The position numbers were made by a program, and so were the translations under genes. 64,000 bases of DNA from an uncultured Lachnospiraceae bacterium (GTDB lineage: Bacteria; Bacillota; Clostridia; Lachnospirales; Lachnospiraceae): the NCBI GenBank assembly GCA_900316075.1, contig ONBT01000001.1, positions 62,001 to 126,000 of the forward strand, in the 5' to 3' direction. This document shows, one piece after another, positions 8,378 through 17,624 of the stretch (position 1 is its first letter; each line of letters opens with the position of its first letter). The notes beneath the pieces were generated by a model. The model made no database searches. It saw only the letters and a program-made list of their open reading frames with translations, and was not told the DNA's origin.

Positions 8378-8797
8378 TTACCGCCTCTCTTCCAGAATAC
8401 TCAGAAATTCTCCGGGAGTTACGGCCGTAATTCCATAAAAGCCGATGCCGGAATAATCTTTCTTGTTGAATGTAATAATATAACTGCTTTGAGATGCCAG
8501 GGCCAATTCCAACACATGATCATCAAAGGGATCCTTCAGAAAGGGCCGCCATAGATAATACACCGGTGTTTTTTTACCGATTCGACAGATGTAATCAACG
8601 AAGTCATCAATATCCTGCAAAGAGAATATTGCAGGTGAAAGATGCTTTTTCAGCTGAGCCTCGTATTCCAGTACAAGCGGAAGAGAAATATTCATCCGAA
8701 ATACCTGCTCCGGAAGCATTGAAATCAGCTTGAATGAATAGCCAAGGCTGCTTTGCAAAGCGGATAAGATTACGTTTGTGTCAATGACTACGTCCAT
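8378..8797 (-). CDS. PIN-domain toxin (COG1569-like, type II toxin-antitoxin)
   Basis: 139 residues. The N-terminal VVIDTNVILSAL holds the first PIN aspartate. A central acidic residue lies in VLEYEAQL, and KDPFDDHVLELA and IITFNKKDY provide the later acidic residues of the metal site. PIN toxins are RNases that cut tRNA, rRNA or mRNA. This one belongs to the subgroup annotated as putative toxin, PIN family. It is coupled to the RHH gene 4 bp downstream. An array of 52-bp repeats lies immediately upstream. Confidence 0.85.
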   Translation of the reverse strand: MDVVIDTNVILSALQSSLGYSFKLISMLPEQVFRMNISLPLVLEYEAQLKKHLSPAIFSLQDIDDFVDYICRIGKKTPVYYLWRPFLKDPFDDHVLELALASQSSYIITFNKKDYSGIGFYGITAVTPGEFLSILEERR

Positions 8798-8839
8798 AAT
8801 GGTATTATATATACTACCGCGAATACTGTCAAATATTCC

Positions 8840-9455
8840 GCCATGGGCTTATGGCTTGTTTCAGGACAAATGCCCGCTACTCAGCCAGTACGCCTTGGGC
8901 CTATAGGCTGCAACAAAACAAAAGTCCGCCAATCCGCCTGCCGGCCGTGGGTATATAGCTTGTTTTAGGACAAAAGTCCGCCATTCAGCCAACAAGCCTT
9001 GGACCTATAGACTCTGGGAAGGCAAAAGTCCGCCAATCAGCTGACAAGCTATGGGCCTAGAGGCTCCGGTGCGGCAAAAGTCCACCAGGTCACCTACCTG
9101 ACGTGGGCACATGGCTTGCTTCAGAACAAAAGTCCTCCATACAGCCAGTAAGCTTTGGGCCTATAGGCTCCGGCAAGACAAAAGTCCGCCAAACCATCCG
9201 CTGGTCGTGGGCATATAGCTTGTTTCAGTACAAATGTCCACCACTCAGCCAACAAGCCTTGGGCCTAGAGGCTGCGACAAAGCAAAAGTCCGCCATTCAG
9301 CCAGTACGCCTTGGGCCTATAGGCTGCAACAAAACAAAAGTCCGCCAGGTCGTCAGCCAGTCGTGGGCGTATGGCTTGTTTCAGGACAAAAGTCCGCCAT
9401 GTCGTCAGCTAGTCATGGGCGTATGGCTTGTTTTGCTGCAAAAGTCCGCCATATA
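8840..9455. repeat. Longest array of the ~52-bp repeat (about 12 units)
   Basis: Units are about 36 nt conserved plus 16 nt semi-variable. The conserved part has two subtypes: TGGGCCTATAGGCT then CCGGCAAGAC, and TGGGCATATAGCTTG then TTTCAGGAC. Both end in AAAAGTCCGCCA. The variable part is drawn from a small family such as CAGCCAACAAGCC. No gene is recognisable. It separates the PIN toxin (start 8797) from the symporter (stop 9456). Confidence 0.9.
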
Positions 9456-10811
9456 TCAGATCTTGTACATCCCCGCGGCCTGCAGGATGGAGCTCACCAG
9501 GACTGCCAGCATGAACCAGGGGGCAATCCACTTGATGACGATAGTGAAGAGCTTCTTGGCCTTGAAGGTGGCCCCTTCCGCCTCAGCTTCCTCGATGATG
9601 GCTTCGGGCTTGATGACGAAGCCGACGAAGATGCAGGTAACAATGGCTACGACCGGCATCAGGACGCTGTTAGAAATAAAGTCCATGAAGTCGAGAATCT
9701 GCATGCCGAGAATCTTCACATCGGAAAGCGGCCCGTAGCCCAGGGATGCAAGGCTTCCGAGAACCAGGGAATAGGCGGCTGTAATCAGGGTGGCCCGGCG
9801 CCGCCCCATATGGAAGGCATCCATGAAGATGGAGACCACAGCCTCCATCAAAGAAATCGAAGAGGTCAGAGCCGCCACCGTAACCATGAGGAAGAAGGCG
9901 GCCCCGATGAAGCGGCCGCCGACCATGGTGGCAAAAGCCTTGGGCAGGGTGACGAACATAAGGGAGGGCCCTGCGGTCAGGGCCGTTGCATCGCCGCCGG
10001 AAAAGGCAAAGACGGAGGGGATAATCATGAGACCGGCCAGTACCGCTACCAGGGTATCGAAAACTTCAATCTGGCGGACCGAACCCTCAAGGCTGTCTTC
10101 CCGGTTCATATAGGAGCCGTAGGTAATCATGATGCCCATGGCCAGGGACAGGGAGTAGAAGAGCTGGCTGATAGCTGCCAGAAAGGTCTTGACCGAAAGG
10201 TGTTCCAGACTGGGAACGAAGTAGTAGCGGATTCCGGCTCCCGCCCCGGGCTGGAAGCATATGTAGACGGAAAGGACAATCATCAGGACCAGGAGGACCG
10301 GCATCAGGATCTTGCTGATTTTCTCAATTCCCCGGACGACACCGGCCAGGATGACTGCCGTGCAGAGAACGAGGCAGATCAAGAACCAGACCAGAGGCTC
10401 AACAGGCTTTGAAATGAAGGCCCCGAAGAAACCGTCCTCCGCAGCCGCCTTGTCCTGGCCGATCAGGAAAGCCGCGAAATACTTGATGACCCAGCCGTTG
10501 ATAATGACATAGTAGGGAAAAATAATCATGGGGACCGCGGCGGTCAGGATTCCCTCGAAGGTAAAGCCTTTCGAAAGGGTCCGGTAGGCCCGGATGGCTG
10601 ACTGGCGGGTCTTCCGGCCCAGGCCGATTTCGGCCACCATCAAAGAAAATCCGAATGTGACAGCGGCTGCCAGATAAATAATGAGAAAACTTCCGCCCCC
10701 GTACTGGGCCGCGAGATAGGGAAAGCGCCAGATATTGCCGAGGCCGATGGCCGAACCCGCAGCCGCAAGAACAAAGCCGATACGGCTGGAAAATGAAGAT
10801 CTCTTCTGCAT
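9456..10811 (-). CDS. Sodium-dependent transporter, NSS/SNF family
   Basis: 451 residues and about 11-12 hydrophobic helices. TM1 contains the family signature AAAGSAIGLGNIWRFPYLA, with the unwound stretch that binds sodium and substrate. Later helices hold GIMITYGSYMN and FSGGDATALTAGPSLMF, matching bacterial LeuT/MhsT-like proteins. It is expected to import an amino acid or related amine with Na+. GGGAGG is placed 7 nt before the ATG. The start lies 40 bp after the XpaC-like gene on the same strand, so co-transcription is plausible. Confidence 0.93.
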   Translation of the reverse strand: MQKRSSFSSRIGFVLAAAGSAIGLGNIWRFPYLAAQYGGGSFLIIYLAAAVTFGFSLMVAEIGLGRKTRQSAIRAYRTLSKGFTFEGILTAAVPMIIFPYYVIINGWVIKYFAAFLIGQDKAAAEDGFFGAFISKPVEPLVWFLICLVLCTAVILAGVVRGIEKISKILMPVLLVLMIVLSVYICFQPGAGAGIRYYFVPSLEHLSVKTFLAAISQLFYSLSLAMGIMITYGSYMNREDSLEGSVRQIEVFDTLVAVLAGLMIIPSVFAFSGGDATALTAGPSLMFVTLPKAFATMVGGRFIGAAFFLMVTVAALTSSISLMEAVVSIFMDAFHMGRRRATLITAAYSLVLGSLASLGYGPLSDVKILGMQILDFMDFISNSVLMPVVAIVTCIFVGFVIKPEAIIEEAEAEGATFKAKKLFTIVIKWIAPWFMLAVLVSSILQAAGMYKI

Positions 10812-10851
10812 GAATTTCCTCCCTCTCTATAACCCTCAAAGAATCCGGCAT

Positions 10852-12366
10852 TCAGTCCTTTTTTGCTCCGGCCGGTTCGGTCAGGCCGTCCCGGGCCATC
10901 ATCTGCTTCATGACATTGATATCCGAAGAGACGTCCCAGGCCACATCCGCAAACATATCGTCAAGGACCTTGAGGCAGGCCGTATTGATGGTGTCCATGG
11001 ACTCTTCAATATTCTTCTTCGTCGCGTCGACATTAGAACCGGCCGGCTGGTCCTTCAGAGATACATAGGCGTTCAGGAGCTTCACCGTCGTAGGCAGGTA
11101 ATAGCTCATCAGCATGCCGACATTGCCTGCAGAAGAAGGATCCTTGCGGACCTGGTCCATTATTCGTTTGACAATATCTTCCAGGGTATAGAGCTTGTCC
11201 GACATGGCTTCCGTGTCGGGAATCTCGTCGTTGATTTCCCGGATGATCCGGATATAATCCCGGCCCTGGGAAAGTATTTCGTCGACCTGGGCATTCCCGG
11301 TAGATTCGCTTTCTTCCTTGCGGGTCCGGGCCTCTTCGGCCTTCTTTTCTTTGGCGCTGGCCCGGGCGGCGGCCTCCCGCTCAATCCGGCCGTCCTCCGC
11401 CTGCCGGTATTCCTTATAGGCCCGGTCAGAGAACATGACCGTCGTGGCCTGGATGTCAATCCGGGCCCCGGGGAGGAGCCCCTTGCCCATGATGCGGCGC
11501 AGGTACTTCTGCACCGTCTTCACCGGCATGGCCAGGCGCGCCGCCAGGTCTTCCACAGAGATATACTCGGCCTCTCCTGCTGCCGTATCCACGAGGTTGG
11601 CGAAATTGCGGAGACGGATGGAAGAGATATTGGTTCCCAGAAGGAAGGTAAAAGCACCGGCGCAGATACCAAAGAATATGGCCGCCCCCAGCGTCCATCG
11701 ATTCAACGAGGCAATATAGCTCGAGTGACTGGCCAGTTCGCTTATGGAGGAAATCATCAGAGGAAAATTGATGGCCATTCCTACCAGACCGACAATGGTC
11801 AGGGCGATATTTTTCCCTTCCCCGGACTTGATGCGGTTCACCCGCGCGGAGCGGTTGACCCTGTCTTCTGCCGCAGACGAAGAATACTGAGCATTTCGCG
11901 CCTGTGTATAGGTGCCCTGTGCGTTGGTCTTTGACGGAGGCGTCTGTCGGCCGCCATTGGGCCGGGTCCAGGCACCTGAAAATGTGCTGCTTCCGCGCGT
12001 ATTCGTGCCGCCGTAAGGGTTGGTCCCGGAATTGGCGGCATTTCCTGCTCCCCGCTTTCCGACCCGGACATCAGCCCCGTTCAGGTCCACATAGGGAGTT
12101 GAGGAAAAGCCGCTTTTCGCGCTATTTGCAAAGCCCTGAGCCGCCTGTTTTGTGGCATTGGCATAATCAGACGCCGCCTGTCTTGTAGCCCTGGCGTAGT
12201 CCTGAGCGCTCCGGACCGCCTGCTGCCCCTCCTGCTTCAGGGTATCGCTCATGCGCTGGGCCGAGTCCCGCAGGTCGTCGTTCAGATGGGAGAAGTCCCC
12301 GCTGGATACGGCGTCGTTGACCGCCCGGGCCATATCATTTCCGGCATTTACAATATCGTCAAACAT
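10852..12366 (-). CDS. XpaC-like membrane protein (5-bromo-4-chloroindolyl phosphate hydrolysis family)
   Basis: 504 residues. The first 110 residues are Ala/Gln/Ser-rich helical repeats (SAQDYARATRQAASDYANAT) and a Gly/Thr/Asn-rich linker follows. Two hydrophobic helices are at about 180-205 and 220-245. The C-terminal cytoplasmic half has the XpaC/PF10112 pattern, with AQVDEILSQGRDYIRIIREIN and MLMSYYLPTTVKLLNAY. Despite the family name no phosphatase motif is visible. XpaC-like proteins often co-occur with TelA proteins, as here at 617. A helix-turn-helix-like stretch (VEDLAARLAMPVKTVQKYL) sits after TM2, a common feature of this family in Clostridia. AGGAAG precedes the ATG. Confidence 0.85.
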   Translation of the reverse strand: MFDDIVNAGNDMARAVNDAVSSGDFSHLNDDLRDSAQRMSDTLKQEGQQAVRSAQDYARATRQAASDYANATKQAAQGFANSAKSGFSSTPYVDLNGADVRVGKRGAGNAANSGTNPYGGTNTRGSSTFSGAWTRPNGGRQTPPSKTNAQGTYTQARNAQYSSSAAEDRVNRSARVNRIKSGEGKNIALTIVGLVGMAINFPLMISSISELASHSSYIASLNRWTLGAAIFFGICAGAFTFLLGTNISSIRLRNFANLVDTAAGEAEYISVEDLAARLAMPVKTVQKYLRRIMGKGLLPGARIDIQATTVMFSDRAYKEYRQAEDGRIEREAAARASAKEKKAEEARTRKEESESTGNAQVDEILSQGRDYIRIIREINDEIPDTEAMSDKLYTLEDIVKRIMDQVRKDPSSAGNVGMLMSYYLPTTVKLLNAYVSLKDQPAGSNVDATKKNIEESMDTINTACLKVLDDMFADVAWDVSSDINVMKQMMARDGLTEPAGAKKD

Positions 12367-12411
12367 AAATCTTCCTGTCTATTTCAGAAAAATATAAGCC
12401 TTTTCATAATA

Positions 12412-12465
12412 CCACAAGAGGGCCGACCGCGAAAGCGGACGACCCTCATCTATATCAACTTGTGG
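12412..12465. other. Two-part hairpin between the GH3 remnant and the XpaC-like gene
   Basis: The outer arms CCACAAG (12412-12418) and CTTGTGG (12459-12465) enclose GAGGG..CCGC-GAAA-GCGG..CCCTC. There is no clear T run, so it may be an RNA structure or processing site rather than a simple terminator. Confidence 0.5.
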
Positions 12466-12527
12466 ATACCTGGGAAATCCGAGCCTCAACCGCAGCAGCT
12501 TCCGGCTGCCGGAGAAGCCCGGCCCTC

Positions 12528-12540
12528 TTCAATTATTCAT
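12528..12540. repeat. Boundary motif copy after the GH3 remnant
   Basis: TTCAATTATTCAT, which reads ATGAATAATTGAA in the gene's sense strand, 4 bp beyond the stop codon. Confidence 0.5.
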
Positions 12541-12544
12541 GCAA

Positions 12545-14546
12545 TCAGCTGTTCAGCTTTGCAATCAGTCCGTCCAGCTGGTCCGGCGTCATGGTGCCGA
12601 AGCTGGGCAGGGACTTGAGGGGCATGTACATCATCATGGCCCTGTTCATCTTGTCTGTGATGGCCTCCGCTGCCGCAGAGCCTTCCTCCGCCTCACCGCC
12701 GCTCATGGCTGCAGCGCCTTTTGCAATCATGGCTTTGATTACGGGCGCCGTCTTCGGGTTGGCCAGGAGTTCTTCCGTAATGGTGTCCCCGGCCACATGC
12801 AGGGGAATGACCTTTTCCGTCGTGAAAGAAATTTCCTCATTCAGAATAATATGGTCGCTGGCGTCTCCGATCAGAAGCTCATACTTTCCTGAAGGGGCGT
12901 ACCAATCGCCCAGGCGCTCCTCGAAGTAGGAGAGGTCCCGCGCAGTGAGATGCATTTCGACGCTCTTCGTCTCGCCGGGCTGCAGGTATACTTTCGCAAA
13001 GTCTTTGAGTTCCTTCAGGGGCCGCTCCGGGGTGCCGTTTTTGTCCGCCACGTAGAGCTGGACGACTTCTGCACCTGCTGTGGAGCCTGTATTCGTCACA
13101 TCCACCGTGACGGTGAGCTCCGAATCATCCGTCATGGACGAAGCAGAGAGCTTTACATTAGTCATGTCAAAGGTCGTGTAGGAGAGACCGTGCCCGAAGG
13201 CCCAGCGGACGGGCATTTCCTTCTTCTCATAGTAGCGGTAGCCCACGAAGACGCCTTCCGCGTAGTTCACGGTCTTCATCTGGCCCGGGAAGTTCAGGTA
13301 GGAGGGGTTGTCGGACAGCTTCATGGGGAAGGTCTCCGCCAGGTGGCCGGAGGGATTGACCTCGCCGTAGAGGAGGCGGTCCGTGGCCTCGCCGGCCCCC
13401 TCGCCGCAGAGATACATTTCGAGAATGGCTGCGGCTGAAGGCGCCCAGGGGCACTCGACGGGGCTGCCGTTATGGAGGACGACAACCGTATGGGGCTGGG
13501 CCACCGCCCTGGAAGCGGGGCTTCCTGGCAAAGCCGCCGATGTAGGCAACCTTTGCGTCCGCAGAGAGAGGCAGGGTCCCGTCGTTCTGCAGGAGAACCG
13601 CACAGCGGCCGGCCAGGTCCACGGCCTTCTCGTGATCGGCAGCCCGGTCGAAGACAGCAGTTTCATCCCGATTATCCAGATAGCGGTAGATAGTGGTGAG
13701 AACCCGCTCCACGCAGGCATCAACAGCCTCTTCGGAAAGCTCGCCTTTCTTCACGGCCTCGACAATCCGCTTGTCATTGGCTTCGGTATTTCCGGGCATC
13801 TCGAGATCCAGGCCGGCCCGGACGCCCTGCACCCGGTCGTCCACAGCGCCCCAGTCCGTGACGACGAAGCCCTCAAAGCCCCAGTCGTCGCGCAGAACCT
13901 TTGTCAGGAGCCACTCGTTGTCCGAGGAGTAGGTCCCTTTGATCTTGTTATATGAGCACATAACGGTCCAGGGCTGGGCCTCCTTGACCGCCGTTTCAAA
14001 GGCCGGGAAGTAGATTTCCCGGATGGTCCGCTCGTCCGCTTCTGCGGAGATGCTCATGCGGCGGGTCTCCTGATTGTTCAGGGCGAAATGCTTGATGGAT
14101 GTGCCGACATGCTTCGACTGGACACCCTTGATGTAGGCCGCAGACATCTTTCCGGCTACGACCGGGTCTTCGGAGAAGTACTCGAAATTGCGGCCGCAGA
14201 GGGGGTTCCGCTTGATATTGACGGCCGGTCCGAGCACCACGGACAGATTCTCCGCCTGGCACTCGTTTCCGATGGTCTCGCCCAGCTCCTTTTCAAGGTC
14301 CTTGTCAAAGGAAGCCGCCGTCGCACAGCCTGCCGGGAAGCAGACCGCCTTGATAGACTCGTTCACGCCCAGGTGGTCCGCCTTCTGGTCCTGCTTCCGG
14401 AGTCCGTGAGGGCCGTCGGAAACCATGACGGCCGGAATGCCCAGCCGCTCCACGGCCTTCGTGTGCCAGAAATCCTTCCCGCCCAGGAGAGAGGCCTTCT
14501 CCTCCAGGGTGAGTTCCGAAACCAGCTTTTTGATGTCTGTTGCCAT
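12545..14546 (-). pseudogene. Glycoside hydrolase family 3 beta-glucosidase, internal deletion plus frameshift
   Basis: The N-terminal frame starts at ATG 14546 (AAGGAG site) and encodes a complete GH3 TIM-barrel, including DGPHGLRKQ, KHFALNNQE and the nucleophile Asp in FVVTDWGA. It runs to ARKPRFQGGG near 13500, then shifts into a false tail and stops. The second frame resumes exactly with HTVVVLHNGSPVE and continues through the second alpha/beta domain and the fibronectin-III-like C-terminal domain to 12545. GH3 relatives carry about 100 residues between these two points, so about 300 bp are missing as well as the frame. The codons otherwise look sound, suggesting a recent event or an assembly error. 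It would have cleaved beta-glucosides in the cytoplasm. Confidence 0.85.
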
Positions 14547-14561
14547 TCGTTTTCTCCTTTT

Positions 14562-14575
14562 ATGAATAATATAAA
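14562..14575. repeat. Boundary motif copy before the GH3 gene
   Basis: ATGAATAATATAAA; TTTATATTATTCAT in the sense strand, directly before AAAAGGAG and the GH3 start. Confidence 0.7.
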
Positions 14576-14729
14576 TCCCCCTGTCTTTCCGCCGCTTTTT
14601 CTGTAGGGCAGACAGTTTCTGTGGGAAATGTTTCATTACTCTGATATTATAAGTACGTCGTAGAAAAATCCATAGTCAGATTTGGCGTTTTTTGTTGATT
14701 TATTGACATATTTTGAACAGGAGGTCTCC

Positions 14730-15401
14730 ATGCAGATCATTCTGGCGTCGGCCTCGCCGCGGAGGCTCGGCCTGCTGCGCCAGGTGGGCATAGAACCCCT
14801 GGTCCTGCCGGCGGACATAGATGAAAATATCCCAGAGACGGACCCGGCGGAGAAGGTGAAGAAGCTCTCCCTTCTGAAGGCCAAGGCCGTGAACAGAAAT
14901 ATGGATGCAGTCGACCTCTCAAGCGAAAAAGGGTCCGGCGCCGCCAAAGATGTTTTTAAGGAAGCCGTCATCCTTGCGGCAGACACTGTCGTAACCATTG
15001 ACAGTACAATCCTGGGTAAGCCGGAAAGCCACGCCGAAGCCTACGAGATGATCTCCCGCCTGGCCGGCCGGAAGCACGAGGTCTATACCGGCGTCACCCT
15101 GCTGAGGCGGAATTCTGTCCGGACATCCGGCAGGCCGGATAGGCAGGCTGCTGATGGCACTCAGGAACCTGAGGCGTCCACCTTCGCAGTAAAAACCACA
15201 GTCGAGGTCGGGCCCATGACCGATGAGGAAATCCGCTCCTATGCCGACTCGGCAGAGCCCATGGACAAGGCCGGGGCCTACGGAATTCAGGGGTCCTTTG
15301 CCCGCTACATACGGGCCATCGAGGGGGACTACTACAATGTCGTCGGTCTGCCCCTGTACGAAACCATGCAGCACCTGAAGGAAATGTGCTATAATTCCTG
15401 A
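14730..15401 (+). CDS. maf: Maf family nucleoside triphosphate pyrophosphatase
   Basis: 223 residues. The N-terminus IILASASPRRLGLLRQVG is the Maf signature. AADTVVTIDSTILGKP carries the catalytic Asp and KAGAYGIQG is the third conserved block. Maf proteins hydrolyse dTTP, UTP and modified nucleotides to limit their use and can affect septum formation. An extra loop of about 25 residues (SVRTSGRPDRQAADGTQEP) sits before the last third and is unusual. ATG 14730 follows AGGAGG by 5 nt, so the open frame upstream is not used. A terminator follows. Confidence 0.93.
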   Translation: MQIILASASPRRLGLLRQVGIEPLVLPADIDENIPETDPAEKVKKLSLLKAKAVNRNMDAVDLSSEKGSGAAKDVFKEAVILAADTVVTIDSTILGKPESHAEAYEMISRLAGRKHEVYTGVTLLRRNSVRTSGRPDRQAADGTQEPEASTFAVKTTVEVGPMTDEEIRSYADSAEPMDKAGAYGIQGSFARYIRAIEGDYYNVVGLPLYETMQHLKEMCYNS

Positions 15402-15423
15402 GTTGGTTTATAGAGGAAATAAC

Positions 15424-15462
15424 AAAGGCGTTATTACCGGCAGCGGTAGTGGCGCCTTTTTT
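15424..15462 (+). terminator. Terminator of maf
   Basis: AAAGGCG (15424-15430) and CGCCTTTTTT (15453-15462), with an inner ATTACC/GGTAGT pairing and a T run. Confidence 0.8.
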
Positions 15463-15548
15463 AGTATATATGCATTGCAAAACTGCCCCGATGGCGGATT
15501 TCCACCTGCAATAAAAAGTGAATTGCCTCTATCCGAAAAGGAGAAGCC

Positions 15549-16571
15549 ATGGCAAAGGTCTTGTATTATAATGTTCCCGACACCCTCGACTACGAGCGGG
15601 GGCTCCTCAGAGAGTGGGGCGTCGACGACGTCGAACTCATGGAGATCAAGGACCCGGAACATGAGAAGGACTTCGGAGCAAGCCTTGCTGCGAGCGGGGC
15701 CGACGGCCTCGTCGTCATCTATGAGGACGTGACCCGGGAGATTCTCGAAAGCTGCCCGAATCTCAAAATCATCTCCCTGCAGAGCATCGGCTATAATAAT
15801 ATAGACATTCAGGCCGCCACGGACCACGGAGTCTGCGTCACGAACGTCCCTGGCTACTGCGCCGAGGAGGTGGCCACCCACGCTGTCGGCATGGCAATCG
15901 CCCTGGCCCGGAAGATCACCTTCCTGGACCGGGATGTGCGGGAAGGAAACTGGGACCCGGTGGCCGGGTATCCGGTCTACCGCATGAGCGGAAAGACCTT
16001 CGGCCTGGTCTTCTTCGGCGCCATTCCGCAAAAAATGGTCCCTGTCCTCCTGGCTCTCGGCATGCGGGTCCTGGTCTATGCCCCGACCAAGTCCGCAGAA
16101 GAGCTCTCAAAATTTGGCTGCGAAAAGGCGGAAACCTTAAATGGCCTGCTGGAAGAATCCGACTTCGTCTCCCTCCACTGCCCCCTGATTGACGGCGTCA
16201 CGGACCACCTGATGGGAGAAGCCGAGTTTCACCGCATGAAGAAGACCGCCTTCTTCATCAATACGGCCCGGGGTGCCTGCGTGGACGAGGCGGCCCTCTA
16301 TAATGCCCTGAAAACCGGTGAGATCACGGCCGCTGCCGTGGATGTCCTTGAAAACGAGGAAAGCATCGACAGTTCCCTCATCGGCCTTGAGAACTGCATC
16401 GTCACCCCCCACGCCGCCTTCATGTCGGAGGACTCCTACTATGAAGAACGGCAGAGGTGCCTACGGCACCTCTGCCAGCGGCTCGCAGCAAGGCTCGCCG
16501 CCCGTCCCGGCAATCTCGTGAATCCGGAGGTGGAATATGTTTCAGGACATCGAAGGAAAAATCACATATGA
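15549..16571 (+). CDS. D-isomer 2-hydroxyacid dehydrogenase family protein
   Basis: 340 residues. NAD-binding and catalytic regions are recognisable: the catalytic Arg in INTARGACVDE, the Glu region VDVLENEE and the His in TPHAAFMSED. The dinucleotide-binding turn is atypical: GLVFFGAIPQKM replaces the usual GxGxxG, so cofactor binding may differ. Members reduce 2-keto acids to D-2-hydroxy acids or act in serine biosynthesis; the substrate is unknown. The C-terminal 20 residues overlap the start of nudC by 35 bp, and that overlap contains the nudC ribosome site, so the two are translationally linked. Confidence 0.88.
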   Translation: MAKVLYYNVPDTLDYERGLLREWGVDDVELMEIKDPEHEKDFGASLAASGADGLVVIYEDVTREILESCPNLKIISLQSIGYNNIDIQAATDHGVCVTNVPGYCAEEVATHAVGMAIALARKITFLDRDVREGNWDPVAGYPVYRMSGKTFGLVFFGAIPQKMVPVLLALGMRVLVYAPTKSAEELSKFGCEKAETLNGLLEESDFVSLHCPLIDGVTDHLMGEAEFHRMKKTAFFINTARGACVDEAALYNALKTGEITAAAVDVLENEESIDSSLIGLENCIVTPHAAFMSEDSYYEERQRCLRHLCQRLAARLAARPGNLVNPEVEYVSGHRRKNHI

Positions 16572-17478
16572 ATACCGGCCGGCGGAGCCGACGGACTACC
16601 TGGTCCTCATAGATAAGGACAGGCCGGCCCTGACGGAAGAAGGCTTCCTGCCCACGCTGGCCGAGGGCGGCTTTGCCGCTTCCGAGGCCCTCCAGACCCT
16701 GCCGGGAGCTACTGCTCCTGTCACCCTCTCTTCCGCCCCGGAACTTCTTTCACAAGAGGACTCCTATTATCTTCAATACCTGCTGACCTACGGGGACAGG
16801 GCCTTCTACACCCTCCTTCCCGCCGGTTCTTCCCCGACCGCCCTCTTTCTGGCCGGCCCTGTAAAGCTCGAATACAAGGCCATGCGGACCCTCTTTGTTT
16901 CCGAAAACAAAGGCCTCCACTTCGCCGCGGCCACGGCCTGCCACCTGGCGGTCTGGTACCGGGACCACCAGTACTGCGGCCATTGCGGGCAGATGCTCCT
17001 TCCGGCGGACATTGAACGGGCCCTTTCATGTCCTTCCTGCGGCCTCGAAATCTTCCCTTCCATCGCCCCGGTCGTCATCGTGGGCGTACTCTATAAAGGA
17101 AAGATTCTCCTGACCCGCTACGCCGACCCCCGGGGCTACCGGCGGCACGCCCTCGTGGCCGGCTTCTGCGAAATCGGAGAAACCTTTGAAGACGCGGTCC
17201 GCAGAGAAGTCTACGAGGAGGCCGGTCTTCATGTGAAGAAGATCACCTACTACAAGAGCCAGCCCTGGGCCTTCTCCCAGAGCCTTCTGGCCGGCTTCTT
17301 CTGCGAGGCCGAGAACGACCGGATTACATTAAATACCGACGGGCGGGGAGAGCTCTCCGAAGCCGCCTTCTACGGGCCCGATGAAATCAGCGCGGAAGAC
17401 AACGCCCTGGCCCTGACCTGGACCATGATCCGGGACTTCTGCCGGGACCCGGAGGCCATCGCCGCCCTGCTTTCCTGA
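16537..17478 (+). CDS. nudC: NAD(+)/NADH pyrophosphatase (Nudix)
   Basis: 313 residues. A zinc ribbon has two Cys pairs (YCGHCG and CPSCG). The Nudix box GFCEIGETFEDAVRREVYEE is complete. It is followed by SQPWAFSQSLLAGF, the SQPWPFxxS motif that marks NudC enzymes. NudC splits NAD(H) to NMN(H) and AMP and can remove NAD caps from RNA. The start is supported by GGAGGTG at 16525-16531. The gene overlaps the upstream dehydrogenase, which suggests a joint NAD-linked role, though this is inference. Confidence 0.95.
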   Translation: MFQDIEGKITYEYRPAEPTDYLVLIDKDRPALTEEGFLPTLAEGGFAASEALQTLPGATAPVTLSSAPELLSQEDSYYLQYLLTYGDRAFYTLLPAGSSPTALFLAGPVKLEYKAMRTLFVSENKGLHFAAATACHLAVWYRDHQYCGHCGQMLLPADIERALSCPSCGLEIFPSIAPVVIVGVLYKGKILLTRYADPRGYRRHALVAGFCEIGETFEDAVRREVYEEAGLHVKKITYYKSQPWAFSQSLLAGFFCEAENDRITLNTDGRGELSEAAFYGPDEISAEDNALALTWTMIRDFCRDPEAIAALLS

Positions 17479-17550
17479 AGCTGCCTGGTGCCTGCCCCGA
17501 CAAAGGCTCCTGGGGGCGCCGGACCTTTGACTTTCTTCACACAATGTTCA

Positions 17551-17579
17551 TTTTCATTTCCAGCTAATTAGGTTATAAT
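17551..17579 (+). promoter_or_regulatory. Sigma-A-type promoter of the SGNH hydrolase gene
   Basis: TTTTCA (17551-17556), 17-bp spacer, TATAAT (17574-17579), 46 bp upstream of the ATG. Confidence 0.6.
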
Positions 17580-17624
17580 TCGCATAATTGTTTTGTTTTC
17601 GGGGGGAAGCAGAAGGCGGGGAAG

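Noticed and set aside
8840..9455. The 52-bp arrays as CRISPR
   Set aside because: The variable parts are only about 16 nt, come from a few related sequences and vary in length; the conserved part itself alternates between subtypes, and there are no cas genes.
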